From contig BOKS01000005.1 in the NCBI GenBank assembly GCA_016861105.1, positions 1-64,000 on the forward strand: a stretch of DNA of 64,000 nucleotides. The letters are read 5' to 3'. The position numbers and the translations under genes were made by a program. The notes beneath the pieces are model-generated. The model did no database searches, was not told where the DNA came from, and was given only the letters and a program-made list of their open reading frames with translations. This stretch comes from Betaproteobacteria bacterium (lineage in GTDB: Bacteria; Pseudomonadota; Gammaproteobacteria; Burkholderiales; Casimicrobiaceae). Shown here piece by piece: positions 9,488 through 19,902 of the stretch (position 1 is its first letter; every line of letters begins with the position of its first letter).

Positions 9488-10810
9488 CTATCGCGTCGGC
9501 AGCCCCCCCTTGAAGTTGGCCTTGCGCAGCAGGCTCTCGTACTGCTGCGACATGAGGTATGCCTGCACCTGGGTCATGAAGTCCATCGTGACCACGACGA
9601 TGATCAGCAGCGACGTCCCGCCGAAGTAGAACGGCACGTTCTTCCACGCGATCAGGAAGTTCGGGATGAAGCACACGACGACGAGGTAGAGCGAGCCCAG
9701 CAGCGTCAGGCGCAGCGTGATCTTCTCGAGGTACTTCGCCGTCTGCTCGCCCGGCCGGTAGCCCGGGATGAACGCCCCGGACTTCTTCAGGTTGTCCGCG
9801 GTCTCCTTCGGGTTGTACTGCAGCGCCGTGTAGAAGAAGCAGAAGAAGATGATCGCCGCCGCGTACAGGATCTCGTGCACCGGCTGCCCCGGCGCCAGCG
9901 TCGCCGCCAGGTCGCGCAGCCAGACCGTGCCCTCGCCGGAGCCGAACCACTGGGCCATCGTCGCCGGGAACAGGATGATCGACGAGGCGAAGATCGGCGG
10001 GATCACGCCGGCCATGTTGAGCTTGAGCGGCAGGTGCGAGCTCTGGCCCTGGTAGACCTTGTTGCCGACCTGGCGCTTCGCGTAGTTGACGAGGATCTTG
10101 CGCACCGCCCGCTCGACGAACACGACGAACGCGGTGACGGCCACGACCAGCGCCGCGATGCCGAGCACCAGCGGGATCGAGTACGCGCCCGTGCGCGCCT
10201 GCTCGAGCGTGAGGCCGATGGCGCTCGGGAGGCCCGCCGCGATGCCGGCGAAGATCAGCAGCGAGATGCCGTTGCCCAGGCCCCGCTCGGTGATCTGCTC
10301 GCCCAGCCACATCAGGAACATCGTGCCGGTGACCAGCGTGACCGCGGTGACGGTCCGGAACGCGAGTCCCGGCTCCAGGACGAGCCCGGGCTGCGCCTCG
10401 AGCGCCACCGCGATGCCGATCGCCTGGAAGAACGCGAGGCCCAGCGTCGCGTAGCGCGTGTACTGCGTGATCTTGCGCCGGCCGGCCTCGCCCTCCTTCT
10501 TCAGCGCCTCGAGCGTCGGCACGACGACCGTGCACAGCTGCATGATGATCGACGCCGAGATGTAGGGCATGATGCCCAGCGCGAGGATCGAGAAGCGCGA
10601 CAGCGCGCCGCCCGAGAACACGTTGAACAGGCCGAGGATCCCGCCCTGCTGCGAGCGGAACAGCTCGTCGAGCACGGTCGCGTTGATGCCCGGCACCGGG
10701 ATGTGCGTCCCGATCCGGTAGACGATGAGCGCGCCCAGCAGGAACCACAGCCGCCGCTTGAGGTCGGCGTACTTCGTGCCCGTCTTCAGCGCCGGATTGA
10801 CCGTTGCCAC
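9488..10810 (-). CDS. secY: Preprotein translocase subunit SecY
   Basis: 440-residue core of the Sec translocon with ten predicted membrane helices. Recognisable segments include [12 protein letters not shown] after helix 1, [16 protein letters not shown] (plug region), [11 protein letters not shown] and the cytoplasmic [15 protein letters not shown] loop. It is encoded after rplO in the spc segment, as usual. Start and length match the family. Confidence 0.98.
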   Translation of the reverse strand: MATVNPALKTGTKYADLKRRLWFLLGALIVYRIGTHIPVPGINATVLDELFRSQQGGILGLFNVFSGGALSRFSILALGIMPYISASIIMQLCTVVVPTLEALKKEGEAGRRKITQYTRYATLGLAFFQAIGIAVALEAQPGLVLEPGLAFRTVTAVTLVTGTMFLMWLGEQITERGLGNGISLLIFAGIAAGLPSAIGLTLEQARTGAYSIPLVLGIAALVVAVTAFVVFVERAVRKILVNYAKRQVGNKVYQGQSSHLPLKLNMAGVIPPIFASSIILFPATMAQWFGSGEGTVWLRDLAATLAPGQPVHEILYAAAIIFFCFFYTALQYNPKETADNLKKSGAFIPGYRPGEQTAKYLEKITLRLTLLGSLYLVVVCFIPNFLIAWKNVPFYFGGTSLLIIVVVTMDFMTQVQAYLMSQQYESLLRKANFKGGLPTR

Positions 10811-10856
10811 TCGCTTAACCTGACTTTCTTCCCCGTGCCGCTTCGCGTCGGTGCCT

Positions 10857-11288
10857 CTAGGCGACGCTGCCGCCCGCGGCTTCGATGGCCGCCTTGGCGC
10901 CCTTGGTCGCGAGCACGCCGTTGAGCTTGACGGCCCGCTCGATCTTGCCCTTCAGGATCACCTTCGCGGTCTTCGCCGCCGCCGGCACGAGGCCCGCGGT
11001 CTTGAGCGCGACGATGTCGATCTCGTCGACCGGGCAGCGCGCGAGGTCGGCGAGGCGCACCTCGGCGGTGTCGTCGCGCGTGCGCGACACGAAGCCGCGC
11101 TTCGGCAGCCGGCGCTGCAGCGGCATCTGGCCGCCCTCGAAGCCGACCTTGTGGAACCCGCCCGAGCGCGATTTCTGACCCTTGTGGCCGCGGCCCGCGG
11201 TCTTGCCGAGCCCCGAGCCGATGCCCCGCCCGACGCGGCGCCTCGCCTTCCTGCTGCCCGCCGCGGGCTTGATCGTGTTGAGTCGCAT
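10857..11288 (-). CDS. rplO: 50S ribosomal protein L15
   Basis: 143-residue protein. The start at 11288 is chosen because [20 protein letters not shown] is the canonical N-terminus; the frame stays open upstream across the repeat-bearing gap but is not protein-like there. The [12 protein letters not shown] motif binds 23S rRNA. Confidence 0.97.
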   Translation of the reverse strand: MRLNTIKPAAGSRKARRRVGRGIGSGLGKTAGRGHKGQKSRSGGFHKVGFEGGQMPLQRRLPKRGFVSRTRDDTAEVRLADLARCPVDEIDIVALKTAGLVPAAAKTAKVILKGKIERAVKLNGVLATKGAKAAIEAAGGSVA

Positions 11289-11313
11289 CGTCTGCTCCAG
11301 ATCCTGCCTTCGT

Positions 11314-11386
11314 CGTCCCCGCGGAAGCGGGGCACCAGTGTCTTCGTGCCGGCGCTTCGCCCCGGCTCCCCGCCTCCGCGGGGACG
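11314..11386 (-). repeat. 19-bp inverted repeat in the rpmD-rplO gap
   Basis: Arms at 11314-11332 and 11368-11386 pair at 18 of 19 positions around a 35-nt spacer. The arm motif (CGTCCCCGCGGA followed by AGCGGGG) resembles palindromic elements dispersed in many proteobacterial genomes. It fills most of the 125-base gap between two ribosomal genes. Confidence 0.65.
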
Positions 11387-11413
11387 CCGCCCTCGCCGCC
11401 CGCTTCGCGTCCG

Positions 11414-11602
11414 CTACTCCGCCGTCACCTTGAGGAGGTAGCCGACCTTGTCGATCATCCCGCGCACCGACGGCGTGTCGACGAGTTCGACCGTGTGGTT
11501 CGTCCACTTGAGGCCCAGGCCGCGCACGGTGTCGCGATGGTCCCGGCGCGTGCGGGCGATGCCCTTCACCAGCGTGACCTTGATCTTCCTGCCGTCCGCC
11601 AT
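11414..11602 (-). CDS. rpmD: 50S ribosomal protein L30
   Basis: 62-residue bacterial L30. The [20 protein letters not shown] segment and the ending [12 protein letters not shown] fit the family. It starts 4 bases after the rpsE stop, so translational coupling with rpsE is likely. Confidence 0.95.
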   Translation of the reverse strand: MADGRKIKVTLVKGIARTRRDHRDTVRGLGLKWTNHTVELVDTPSVRGMIDKVGYLLKVTAE

Positions 11603-11606
11603 GGCG

Positions 11607-12137
11607 CTATCCCGTGATCTCTTCGACCGACTTGCCGCGCTTCGCCGCGATGTCGGCCGGCGAGTTCTGCGCCATCAGACCGTTCAGCGTGGCGCGCACG
11701 ACGTTGTACGGGTTGGTCGGGCCGTGCGTCTTGGCGAGCACGTTGGTCACGCCGACGACCTCGAACACCGCGCGCGCCGCGCCGCCGGCGATGATCCCGG
11801 TGCCCTCGGCGGCCGGCTGCATGAACACCGTCGTCGAGCCGTGCTTGCCGATCGACGGGTGGTGCAGCGTGCCCTTGCGCAGGCGCACCTTCGCCAGCCT
11901 GCGGCGCGCCTCCTCCATCGCCTTCTGCACGGCCACGGGCACTTCCTTCGCCTTGCCCTTGCCCATGCCGACGCCGCCGTCGCCGTCGCCCACGACGGTC
12001 AGCGCTGCGAAGCCGAGGATGCGGCCGCCCTTCACGACCTTCGTGACGCGGTTGATGCTGATCATCTTCTCGCGCAGCCCGTCCCCGCGCTCTTCCGCCT
12101 GGGGCTGCTGCCGCGAACTGCGACGTTGCTCTGCCAT
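11607..12137 (-). CDS. rpsE: 30S ribosomal protein S5
   Basis: 176-residue small-subunit accuracy protein. The double-stranded RNA-binding-like N-terminal domain includes [20 protein letters not shown], and the C-terminal domain includes [21 protein letters not shown] glutamine/arginine-rich N-terminal extension of about 20 residues precedes the core. Confidence 0.98.
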   Translation of the reverse strand: MAEQRRSSRQQPQAEERGDGLREKMISINRVTKVVKGGRILGFAALTVVGDGDGGVGMGKGKAKEVPVAVQKAMEEARRRLAKVRLRKGTLHHPSIGKHGSTTVFMQPAAEGTGIIAGGAARAVFEVVGVTNVLAKTHGPTNPYNVVRATLNGLMAQNSPADIAAKRGKSVEEITG

Positions 12138-12151
12138 GGTCTACCCTGTGC

Positions 12152-12511
12152 TCAGAACTTGAGGCCGCCTTCGCGGGCCGCGTCGGCCAGCGCCTTCACG
12201 CGGCCGTGGAACCGGAACCCGGAGCGGTCGAACGCAACCGCCTCGACGCCGATCGCCTTCGCCTTCTCGGCGATGCGCTTGCCGACCACCACGGCGGCCT
12301 CCTTGTTGCCGCCGTTCTTCACGTCCTTGCGCACGTCGGCCTCCGCGGTGGAGGCGCTCGCGAGCACCTCGCGTCCGGTCGGCGCGATGATCTGCGCGTA
12401 GATGTGCAGGTTCGACCGGCTCACGACCAGCCGGTGCGCGCGCTGCTCGGCGATGCGCACGCGGGTCTTGCGGGCGCGGCGGACGCGGGCTTCCTTCTTT
12501 CCGATACTCAT
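12152..12511 (-). CDS. rplR: 50S ribosomal protein L18
   Basis: 119-residue 5S rRNA-binding protein. [16 protein letters not shown] and the C-terminal [20 protein letters not shown] are typical. It sits between rplF and rpsE in the spc gene order. Confidence 0.97.
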   Translation of the reverse strand: MSIGKKEARVRRARKTRVRIAEQRAHRLVVSRSNLHIYAQIIAPTGREVLASASTAEADVRKDVKNGGNKEAAVVVGKRIAEKAKAIGVEAVAFDRSGFRFHGRVKALADAAREGGLKF

Positions 12512-12529
12512 GCTTCGCCTCGGCGGTCG

Positions 12530-13057
12530 TTACTTCTTCTTCGTTTCCTTGAGCTTGACGCGCTCGTCGTGGTAGCGCACGCCCTTGCCCTTGTAGGGCT
12601 CCGGCGGGCGGTAGGCGCGGATCTCCGCCGCCACCTGTCCCACGGCCTGCTTGTCGACGCCCTTGATCAGGATCTCGGTCTGCTGCGGCGTGGTCGCCGT
12701 GACGCCCTTGGGCAGCTGGTGGACGACCGGGTGCGAGAAGCCGAGCGACAGGTTGAGCCTGTCGCCCTGCGCCTGCGCGCGGTAGCCGACGCCCACCAGC
12801 GTCAGCTTCTTCTCGAAGCCGTCGCTCACGCCCTTGACCATCCCGGCGACCAGCGCGCGCACGGTGCCGTGCATCGCCTTCTTCTCCGGGTCCGCCAGCG
12901 TGAACTCGATCAGGTCGCCGTTGCGCGCGATCGCCACTTCGGGGCCGAAGCGGCGCGTCAGCGTGCCGAGCGGTCCCTTGACGGTGACCTCGCCGGACTG
13001 CAGCGTGACCTCGACCTTCGGGGGCACCTTGACGGGGTTGTTGCCGATGCGGGACAT
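12530..13057 (-). CDS. rplF: 50S ribosomal protein L6
   Basis: 175-residue protein near the GTPase-factor binding region. [17 protein letters not shown] fixes the start at 13057; eight extra in-frame residues upstream are not conserved. The C-terminal [15 protein letters not shown] motif is diagnostic. A 78-bp tandem repeat separates it from rpsH upstream. Confidence 0.97.
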   Translation of the reverse strand: MSRIGNNPVKVPPKVEVTLQSGEVTVKGPLGTLTRRFGPEVAIARNGDLIEFTLADPEKKAMHGTVRALVAGMVKGVSDGFEKKLTLVGVGYRAQAQGDRLNLSLGFSHPVVHQLPKGVTATTPQQTEILIKGVDKQAVGQVAAEIRAYRPPEPYKGKGVRYHDERVKLKETKKK

Positions 13058-13084
13058 GTTCCTAGACTCCCATTCCGTCATGCC

Positions 13085-13250
13085 TGGGGGCCGTTTCGTT
13101 CGCGAAGGGCTGCCCCGGGCGAATGACCGCGCCCCCTCCGGGGGCAGCGAACGAAGCGAGCGTGGGGGCCGTTTCGTTCGCGAAGGGCCGCCCCGAGCGA
13201 ATGACTGCTCCCCCTCCGGGGGCAGCGAACGAAGCGAGCGTGGGGGCCGT
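13085..13250 (-). repeat. 78-bp tandem repeat (2.1 copies) between rpsH and rplF
   Basis: Units start at 13085 and 13163, and a 10-base third start lies at 13241. The two full units differ at four positions. Each contains nested palindromes: TTCGTTCGC pairing with GCGAACGAA, around a GCCCCC-TCC-GGGGGC hairpin. The array begins two bases past the rpsH stop and ends 27 bases before rplF. Similar elements are common between genes in Burkholderiales genomes. Confidence 0.9.
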
Positions 13251-13252
13251 CA

Positions 13253-13645
13253 TCACGCGACGATGCAGAGGACTTCGCCGCCGATCCCGGCGGCGCGCGC
13301 GCGGCGGTCGGTCATCACGCCCTGCGACGTCGAGACGATGGCGACCCCCAGCCCGTTCATGACGCGCGGGATGTCGTCCTTGCTGCGGTAGATGCGCAGG
13401 CCCGGCTTGCTGACGCGCTCGATCTTCTCGATGACCGGACGCCCCGAGTAGTACTTGAGCGCGATCTCGAGCGTCGGCTTCGCCTCGCCGTTGACCTTGA
13501 AGCCGTCGATGTAGCCCTCGTCCTTCAGCACGCGGGCGATGGCGACCTTGAGCTTCGAGCTCGGCATCTCGCAGGTGGCCTTCTCCGTCATCTGCGCGTT
13601 GCGGATGCGGGTCAGCATGTCCGCGATGGGATCAGTCATGCTCAT
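13253..13645 (-). CDS. rpsH: 30S ribosomal protein S8
   Basis: 130-residue protein binding the central domain of 16S rRNA. It starts [18 protein letters not shown] and ends with the conserved [17 protein letters not shown] region and GGEVLCIVA. In E. coli S8 represses the spc operon at the L5 region. Confidence 0.98.
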   Translation of the reverse strand: MSMTDPIADMLTRIRNAQMTEKATCEMPSSKLKVAIARVLKDEGYIDGFKVNGEAKPTLEIALKYYSGRPVIEKIERVSKPGLRIYRSKDDIPRVMNGLGVAIVSTSQGVMTDRRARAAGIGGEVLCIVA

Positions 13646-13655
13646 CGTGCGCCCC

Positions 13656-13961
13656 CTACCAGCTGGCCTTCACCACGCCCGGCACCTCGCCGCGCATCGC
13701 GTACTCGCGCAGCTTGTTGCGGCCGAGGCCGAACTTGCGGAAGTAGCCGCGCGGGCGGCCGGTGAGCGCGCAGCGGTTGCGCAGGCGCGTCGGGTTGGCG
13801 TTGCGGGGCAGCGCCTGCAGCGCGAGGCGCGCGTCGAAGCGCTCCTCGTCCGACGCCTTCGCGTTGTCGATGACGGCCTGAAGCGCGACGCGCTTCTTCG
13901 CGTACTTCGCGACGAGCTTCTGGCGCTTCAGCTGGCGGTTGATCAGGGCGAGTTTCGCCAT
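13656..13961 (-). CDS. rpsN: 30S ribosomal protein S14 (zinc-free type)
   Basis: 101-residue long form. The paired CXXC zinc knuckles of the short form are absent; [20 protein letters not shown] is the family signature. It lies between rplE and rpsH as expected. Confidence 0.97.
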   Translation of the reverse strand: MAKLALINRQLKRQKLVAKYAKKRVALQAVIDNAKASDEERFDARLALQALPRNANPTRLRNRCALTGRPRGYFRKFGLGRNKLREYAMRGEVPGVVKASW

Positions 13962-13970
13962 GGCGTGCCT

Positions 13971-14510
13971 CTAGGCCTTGAACGGGAAACGGAACGCGGA
14001 CAGCAGCGCCCTGCACTCGGCGTCGGTCTTCGCGCTCGTCGTGATCGTGATGTTCATCCCCCGCAGCTTGTCGATCTTGTCGTACTCGATCTCCGGGAAG
14101 ATGATCTGCTCCTTGACGCCCATGTTGTAGTTGCCGCGGCCGTCGAAGCCCTTGCCGGTCACGCCGCGGAAGTCGCGCACGCGGGGCAGCGCGACCGAGA
14201 TCAGGCGGTCGAGGAACTCGAACATGCGGTCGTGCCGCAGCGTCACCATGCAGCCGATCGGGTAACCCTGGCGGATCTTGAAGCCGGCGATCGCCTTGCG
14301 CGCCTTGGTGACGACGGGCTTCTGCCCGGCGATCTTCTGCATGTCGCCGACGGCGTTCTCGAGCAGCTTCTTGTCGGCCGTCGCGTCGCCGACGCCCATG
14401 TTCAGCACGATCTTCTGCAGGCGCGGCACTTCCATGACCGACTTGTACCCGAACTGCTTCATCAGCGCGGGCACGACGTCCTTGCGGTAGGCTTCCTTGA
14501 GGCGGGCCAT
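13971..14510 (-). CDS. rplE: 50S ribosomal protein L5
   Basis: 179-residue 5S rRNA-binding protein of the central protuberance. [13 protein letters not shown] and [20 protein letters not shown] are conserved landmarks. It starts 13 bases after the rplX stop. Confidence 0.98.
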   Translation of the reverse strand: MARLKEAYRKDVVPALMKQFGYKSVMEVPRLQKIVLNMGVGDATADKKLLENAVGDMQKIAGQKPVVTKARKAIAGFKIRQGYPIGCMVTLRHDRMFEFLDRLISVALPRVRDFRGVTGKGFDGRGNYNMGVKEQIIFPEIEYDKIDKLRGMNITITTSAKTDAECRALLSAFRFPFKA

Positions 14511-14523
14511 CGAATGTCTCTCC

Positions 14524-14841
14524 CTAGGCGCCGATCTGCTCGCCGTTGCCCTTGAAGAAGCGGACCTTGCGGCCGTCCTCCAGGACCCGGAAGCCGACGC
14601 GGTCCGGCTTGCCCGTCACCGGGTTCCAGATCGCGACGTTGCTGACGTGGATCGGCATCTCCTTGCTCACGATCCCGCCCGGCTGGTTCTTCATCGGGTT
14701 CGGGCGCGTGTGGCGCTTCACCGTGTTGATGCCGTTGACGACGACGTGCCCGGCGTCGACGACGCGCGACACGTCCCCGCGCTTGCCCTTGTCGCGGCCC
14801 GCGATGACGACGACGGTGTCGCCCTTCCTGATCTTGCGCAT
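14524..14841 (-). CDS. rplX: 50S ribosomal protein L24
   Basis: 105-residue assembly-initiator protein with a KOW motif ([19 protein letters not shown]) at the N-terminus. The gap to rplN upstream is 11 bases. Confidence 0.97.
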   Translation of the reverse strand: MRKIRKGDTVVVIAGRDKGKRGDVSRVVDAGHVVVNGINTVKRHTRPNPMKNQPGGIVSKEMPIHVSNVAIWNPVTGKPDRVGFRVLEDGRKVRFFKGNGEQIGA

Positions 14842-14852
14842 GTCGGGCTCCC

Positions 14853-15221
14853 CTAGAGCACTTCCGGCGCGAGCGACACGATCTTCATGAACCGCTCGGT
14901 GCGCAGCTCACGCGTCACCGGCCCGAAGATGCGCGTGCCGATCGGCTCGAGCTTGGTGTTGAGCAGCACGGCGGCGTTGCCGTCGAAGCGGATCAGCGCG
15001 CCGTCCTGGCGCCGCACGCCCTGGCGGGTGCGCACGACCACGGCGTTGTAGATCTCGCCCTTCTTGACGCGCCCGCGCGGCGCGGCGTCCTTGACCGAGA
15101 CCTTGATCACGTCGCCGATGTGGGCGTAGCGCCGCTTGGAGCCGCCCAGCACCTTAATGCACATGACCGAACGCGCGCCCGTGTTGTCCGCGACCTCCAG
15201 CACCGTCTGCATCTGGATCAT
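14853..15221 (-). CDS. rplN: 50S ribosomal protein L14
   Basis: 122-residue, highly conserved protein at the subunit interface, starting [20 protein letters not shown]. It is the first gene of the spc segment and is preceded by a 429-base noncoding region carrying a promoter-like sequence. Confidence 0.98.
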   Translation of the reverse strand: MIQMQTVLEVADNTGARSVMCIKVLGGSKRRYAHIGDVIKVSVKDAAPRGRVKKGEIYNAVVVRTRQGVRRQDGALIRFDGNAAVLLNTKLEPIGTRIFGPVTRELRTERFMKIVSLAPEVL

Positions 15222-15650
15222 GACTTCCTCGTCTCCAACTTGCGTCCGCCCCGGTGTCCCGAGCGCCCGGCGCCGCGTCGAATGCTTGGCGGCGGCGCCG
15301 AACCGGCGGCCAGTTTTGGATCCCGTCGGCCCGCGGCGACCCTGGCGGTGCGCCCCGGGCGGGGTGTTCGTGTCCTGCCTGACTGCTTGCCCGACATGCC
15401 GATTCCGGCGCGGCAGGCGAATTTGACATTATGGCAGCACGCCAGCCGTCCTGCAACTCCGTGACGGCCCTGCGACCCCCGCGCCCGCGCGGGCGATGCC
15501 GCCCGCGCGACGCCCGGGGTTGCCTGCCGCTTCCCGGCGGGCGACGCCCAACCGCTCCAGGCCGCCCGCCCCGTTCCGGATCGTACGCGAGCGACGCGGT
15601 GCCGGACGTGCGCCCCCCGCGACGCCGCGGACGCCTGCTGCGCCCGATCG
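15222..15650 (-). other. 429-base noncoding region between rpsQ and rplN
   Basis: The gap is very wide for this gene pair. No protein-like reading frame was found on either strand. It holds a sigma70-like promoter at 15428-15456, giving a leader of about 200 nt before rplN. The remainder is GC-rich with no clear terminator. Confidence 0.7.
15428..15456 (-). promoter_or_regulatory. Putative spc promoter
   Basis: On the minus strand TTGCAG (15451-15456) and CATAAT (15428-15433) are separated by exactly 17 bases. This is a good sigma70 match and lies where E. coli has its spc promoter, upstream of rplN. Confidence 0.6.
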
Positions 15651-15953
15651 CTAGACCACTTCCGCCTTCTTCAGCACCTGCGCCACCCGCCACGCCTTCG
15701 TCCGCGAGAGCTTGCGCGTGGCGACGATCTCGACCAGGTCGCCCTCCCTGCACTCGTTGTTCTCGTCGTGCGCGTGGTACTTGGCCGACCTGGTGACCAC
15801 CTTGCCGTAGAGCGGGTGCTTGACGCGCCGCTCGACCAGCACGGTGACCGTCTTGTCCATCTTGTCGCTGACCACGCGGCCGACCTCGGTCGCGATCAGG
15901 GGCCTGCGCGCCGGCGCGTCCGCGCCGCCCTGCGCCTGTTGCTGTTCGGTCAT
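15651..15953 (-). CDS. rpsQ: 30S ribosomal protein S17
   Basis: 100-residue protein with the [18 protein letters not shown] motif and [15 protein letters not shown]. An N-terminal extension of about 16 residues ([10 protein letters not shown]...) precedes the core. Its start overlaps the rpmC stop by 4 bases, indicating translational coupling. Confidence 0.97.
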   Translation of the reverse strand: MTEQQQAQGGADAPARRPLIATEVGRVVSDKMDKTVTVLVERRVKHPLYGKVVTRSAKYHAHDENNECREGDLVEIVATRKLSRTKAWRVAQVLKKAEVV

Positions 15954-16159
15954 GCCGCACCCGCCTTCCGGTTGATCAGCGTGCGCACGCGGGCGATCCC
16001 GCGGCGCACGTCCTTGAGCTTCGCCGTGTTCGTGAGCTGCTGCGTCGCCTTCTGCATGCGCAGGCCGAACTGCTCGCGCAGCAGCGCGTTGAGCTCGGTT
16101 TGCAGCTCGGCGGGCGACTTGCCCTTCAGCGACTTCCTGGCTTCCGACCGCTTCATCAC
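15950..16159 (-). CDS. rpmC: 50S ribosomal protein L29
   Basis: 69-residue helical protein near the exit tunnel. [20 protein letters not shown] and the [14 protein letters not shown] segment are characteristic. Met1 or Met2 could be the start. Confidence 0.95.
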   Translation of the reverse strand: MMKRSEARKSLKGKSPAELQTELNALLREQFGLRMQKATQQLTNTAKLKDVRRGIARVRTLINRKAGAA

Positions 16160-16168
16160 GCTCTCCTC

Positions 16169-16568
16169 TTACTGGCCGACCAGGCGGTGGACGAAGGCGG
16201 TGCGCAGCGGCAGCTTCGCCGCGGCGAGCGCGAAGGCCTCGCGCGCCAGCGTCTCGTCGACGCCGTCCATCTCGTAGAGCACCTTGCCCGGCACGATCTC
16301 GGCGACGTAGTACTCGGGGTTGCCCTTGCCGTTGCCCATGCGGACCTCGGCCGGCTTCCGCGAGACCGGCTTGTCGGGGAAGATGCGGATCCAGATCCGC
16401 CCGCCCCGCTTGATGTGCCGCGTCATCGCCCGGCGCGCCGCCTCGATCTGGCGCGCCGTCAGCCGCCCGCGCGTGGTCGCCTTGAGGCCGAAGTCGCCGA
16501 ACGAGACCTTGTTGCCGACCGTGGCGACGCCCTTGTTGCGGCCCTTCTGCTCCTTGCGGTACTTCCTT

Positions 16569-16585
<17 letters not shown>
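16169..16585 (-). CDS. rplP: 50S ribosomal protein L16
   Basis: 138-residue protein near the A-site. It starts [17 protein letters not shown] and has [19 protein letters not shown] and [15 protein letters not shown]. Its start overlaps the end of rpsC by 17 bases. Confidence 0.98.
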
Positions 16586-17288
<703 letters not shown>

Positions 17289-17296
17289 GTAAGCCC

Positions 17297-17638
17297 CTAG
17301 TGGCCCTTGCCGTCGCCCACGACGACGCGGATGTGGCAGCTCTGCTTGCCGATGGTGTTGCCGCGGCCCTTGGCGCGCGCCGACAGGCGCTTCAGGGTCG
17401 ACGCCTTGTCGACGTAGATCGTCGTCACCTTGAGCTCGTCGATGTCGGCGCCGTCGTTGTGCTCGGCGTTGGCGATCGCGCTCTCGAGCACCTTGCGGAT
17501 GATGCGCGCGCCCTTCTTCGGGGAGAACGCGAGCACGTCGAGCGCCCGGCCGACGGGCATGCCGCGCACCAGGTCGGCCACGAGCCGGCCCTTCTGGGCC
17601 GACAGGCGGACGCCGCGCAGCGTGGCGGAGGTTTCCAT
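17297..17638 (-). CDS. rplV: 50S ribosomal protein L22
   Basis: 113-residue protein lining the exit tunnel. [20 protein letters not shown] and the beta-hairpin region [18 protein letters not shown] are typical. It lies between rpsS and rpsC, 8 bases before the latter. Confidence 0.97.
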   Translation of the reverse strand: METSATLRGVRLSAQKGRLVADLVRGMPVGRALDVLAFSPKKGARIIRKVLESAIANAEHNDGADIDELKVTTIYVDKASTLKRLSARAKGRGNTIGKQSCHIRVVVGDGKGH

Positions 17639-17648
17639 CGCGCTCTCC

Positions 17649-17951
17649 TCACTTCCTCTTGCCGGCCGGCTTCGCCGCGACCGCAGCCTTCTTGTCGCCG
17701 GGATGGCCCTTGAAGGTGCGCGTCAGCGAGAACTCGCCGAGCTTGTGACCGACCATGTTCTCGGTCACGTAGACGGGGATGTGCTGCTTGCCGTTGTGGA
17801 CGGCGATCGTCAGCCCGACGAAGTCGGGCGTGACCGTCGAGCGCCGCGACCACGTCTTGATCGGCCGCTTGTCCATCGTGGCCCGCGCCGCCTCGACCTT
17901 GGCCAGCAGGTGGCCGTCGACGAACGGGCCCTTCTTCAGTGAACGTGCCAT
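17649..17951 (-). CDS. rpsS: 30S ribosomal protein S19
   Basis: 100-residue head protein that pairs with S13. It starts [16 protein letters not shown] and contains [17 protein letters not shown] and [20 protein letters not shown]. The basic tail is slightly longer than in E. coli. Confidence 0.98.
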   Translation of the reverse strand: MARSLKKGPFVDGHLLAKVEAARATMDKRPIKTWSRRSTVTPDFVGLTIAVHNGKQHIPVYVTENMVGHKLGEFSLTRTFKGHPGDKKAAVAAKPAGKRK

Positions 17952-17954
17952 GCG

Positions 17955-18779
17955 TTACCCCTTCGCCTTGTGGCGGCGCCGGACGATCATCACGTCCGTG
18001 CGCTTGTTCGTGCGCGTCTTGTAGCCCTTGGTCGGCGTGCCCCACGGCGAGACCGGGTGGCCGCCGCCGTTCGTGCGGCCGCCCATCGGGTGGTCGACCG
18101 GGTTCATCGCCCACGCGCGCACCGTCGGGCGCTTGCCGCGCCAGCGGTTCGCGCCGGCCTTGCCGATCGAGCGCAGGTTGTGCTCCTCGTTGCCCACCTC
18201 GCCGATCGTGGCGCGGCAGTCGACGTGGACCTTGCGGATCTCGCCCGAGCGCAGGCGCAGCTGCGCGTACACCCCCTCGCGGGCCAGCAGCTGCACGTGC
18301 GCGCCCGCCGAGCGCGCGATCTGCGCGCCCGCGCCGGGCTTGAGCTCGATGCAGTGGACCGTCGAGCCGACCGGGATGTTGCGCAGCGGCAGCGTGTTGC
18401 CCGCCTTGATCGGCGCCTCGGCGCCCGACATCAGCTCGCTGCCCACCGCGACGCCGCGCGGCGCAATGATGTAGCGGCGCTCGCCGTCCGCGTACAGCAG
18501 CAGGGCGATGTTCGCGCTGCGGTTGGGGTCGTACTCGAGCCGCTCGACCTTCGCCGCGATGCCGTCCTTGTTGCGGCGGAAGTCGACGATCCGGTAGTGG
18601 TGCTTGTGGCCGCCGCCCTTGTGGCGCGTCGTGATGTGCCCGTTGTTGTTGCGCCCCGAGCCGCGCTTCTGGCTCTCGGTGAGCGCGTCGACCGGACGGC
18701 CCTTCCACAGCTCCTTGTTGACGACCTTGACCAGCGCGCGCCGGCCCGCGGACGTCGGCTTGACTTTGACGAGTGCCAT
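17955..18779 (-). CDS. rplB: 50S ribosomal protein L2
   Basis: 274-residue protein near the peptidyl transferase centre. [18 protein letters not shown], the GRNA-binding central domain, and [20 protein letters not shown] (with the conserved histidine) are present. A 173-base gap with an inverted repeat precedes it, downstream of rplW. Confidence 0.98.
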   Translation of the reverse strand: MALVKVKPTSAGRRALVKVVNKELWKGRPVDALTESQKRGSGRNNNGHITTRHKGGGHKHHYRIVDFRRNKDGIAAKVERLEYDPNRSANIALLLYADGERRYIIAPRGVAVGSELMSGAEAPIKAGNTLPLRNIPVGSTVHCIELKPGAGAQIARSAGAHVQLLAREGVYAQLRLRSGEIRKVHVDCRATIGEVGNEEHNLRSIGKAGANRWRGKRPTVRAWAMNPVDHPMGGRTNGGGHPVSPWGTPTKGYKTRTNKRTDVMIVRRRHKAKG

Positions 18780-18885
18780 GTCAGCCCCTTCGATCTCGAC
18801 GCGACGCCTGCATGGCGCGCGTTGTTTCGTTGCCTTGGCCGGCGGGCGCCGCCGGGCCGCCCCAAGGCGCCCGCGCGATTCCTGC

Positions 18886-18951
18886 CCGATGAAAAACGTG
18901 CGACGGGAACGTCGCGCGTCGCGCCAACACTGCGGACACGTTTTTCATCGG
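18886..18951 (-). repeat. 15-bp inverted repeat abutting the rplW stop codon
   Basis: Perfect arms CCGATGAAAAACGTG (18886-18900) and its complement (18937-18951), with a 36-nt loop that itself holds a 5-bp stem (CGACG/CGTCG). The element ends one base from the rplW stop at 18953. The AT-rich arms stand out in the high-GC context. Confidence 0.75.
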
Positions 18952-18952
18952 A

Positions 18953-19276
18953 TCACCCTTCCTGCGCGAAGTTGATTTCCTGGCCCGGCTTCAGGCAGAC
19001 GTACGCCTTCTTCCAGTTGCGCCGCCGGCCGGCGTGCACGCCGAAGCGCTTGCGCTTGCCGTGCACGTTGGACACCTGGACGCTCTCGACCTGGACCTTG
19101 AACAGCAGCTCGACCGCCGCCTTGATCTCGGGCTTGGACGCGTCGGGCATCACGCGGAAGATGACCTGGTCGTGCTTGTCGGCGACGTACGTGCCCTTCT
19201 CCGAGATGACCGGCGCGAGCAGCACCTGGAGCAGCCGCTCCTGGTTGAACTTCGTGGTCGGCGTGGCGGCGTTCAT
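18953..19276 (-). CDS. rplW: 50S ribosomal protein L23
   Basis: 107-residue exit-tunnel protein and docking site for trigger factor and [27 protein letters not shown] and the [24 protein letters not shown] tail-loop are typical. The start at 19276 overlaps the rplD stop by 4 bases; the frame continues upstream but only as an rplD shadow. Confidence 0.97.
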   Translation of the reverse strand: MNAATPTTKFNQERLLQVLLAPVISEKGTYVADKHDQVIFRVMPDASKPEIKAAVELLFKVQVESVQVSNVHGKRKRFGVHAGRRRNWKKAYVCLKPGQEINFAQEG

Positions 19277-19902
19277 GCCCACAGCTCCTCGAGTTGCGCG
19301 ACGGCGGCCTTCGTGAGGACGACGTTCTGGAAGCGGACGAGGCTCACCGGGTCGACCTCGCGCGTCTCGAGCACCAGCACGTCGGGCAGGTTGCGCGAGG
19401 CGAGGTAGACGTTGTCGTCGAGCTTGTCGGTGACGACGAGCACGGTGCCGGTGAGGCCGAGGCCCCTGATCTTCTGCGCGAACAGCTTCGTCTTCGGCGC
19501 GTCCAGCGTCAGCCCCTCGACGACGGCGAGGCGCTCGTCGCGGACGAGCTGCGACAGGATGGCGGCGACGCCGGCGCGGTACATCTTGCGGTTGAGCTTC
19601 TGCGAGAAGTTCTCGTCCGGCGAGGACGGGAAGATCTTGCCGCCGCCGCGCCACAGCGGGCTGTTCGCCTGGCCGGCGCGGGCCCGGCCCGTGCCCTTCT
19701 GGCGCCAAGGCTTGCGGTGCGACTTGTTGATCTCGCCGCGCGACTTCTGCGCGCGGGTGCCCTGGCGCCCGTTCGCCTGGTAGGCGGTGATGACCTGGTG
19801 GACGAGCGCCTCGTTGTAGTCGCGGCCGAAGATGGCGTCGGATCCGGCCACGGTCGACGCCGGGGCTCCGTTGTCGCTGATGAGCTTGAGGTCCATCGTC
19901 AC
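19273..19902 (-). CDS. rplD: 50S ribosomal protein L4
   Basis: 209-residue protein. The extended loop [20 protein letters not shown] and [20 protein letters not shown] reaches the exit tunnel. In E. coli L4 autoregulates the S10 operon through a leader; here no such leader precedes rpsJ because tuf is immediately upstream. The start overlaps rplC by 4 bases. Confidence 0.98.
   Translation of the reverse strand: MTMDLKLISDNGAPASTVAGSDAIFGRDYNEALVHQVITAYQANGRQGTRAQKSRGEINKSHRKPWRQKGTGRARAGQANSPLWRGGGKIFPSSPDENFSQKLNRKMYRAGVAAILSQLVRDERLAVVEGLTLDAPKTKLFAQKIRGLGLTGTVLVVTDKLDDNVYLASRNLPDVLVLETREVDPVSLVRFQNVVLTKAAVAQLEELWA

Noticed and set aside
9299-10924. 541-residue plus-strand frame opposite secY
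   Set aside because: Antisense shadow of secY; Arg/Asp/His-rich low-complexity translation typical of the complementary strand of high-GC genes.
13085-13250. Tandem repeat considered as a CRISPR array
   Set aside because: Units are contiguous, without variable spacers, and no cas genes are present.
13062-13256. 64-residue open frame on the minus strand made of a repeated 26-residue unit
   Set aside because: It is only the translation of the 78-bp DNA repeat, whose length is a multiple of three. It overlaps no known family and its ends fall in rpsH and rplF flanks.
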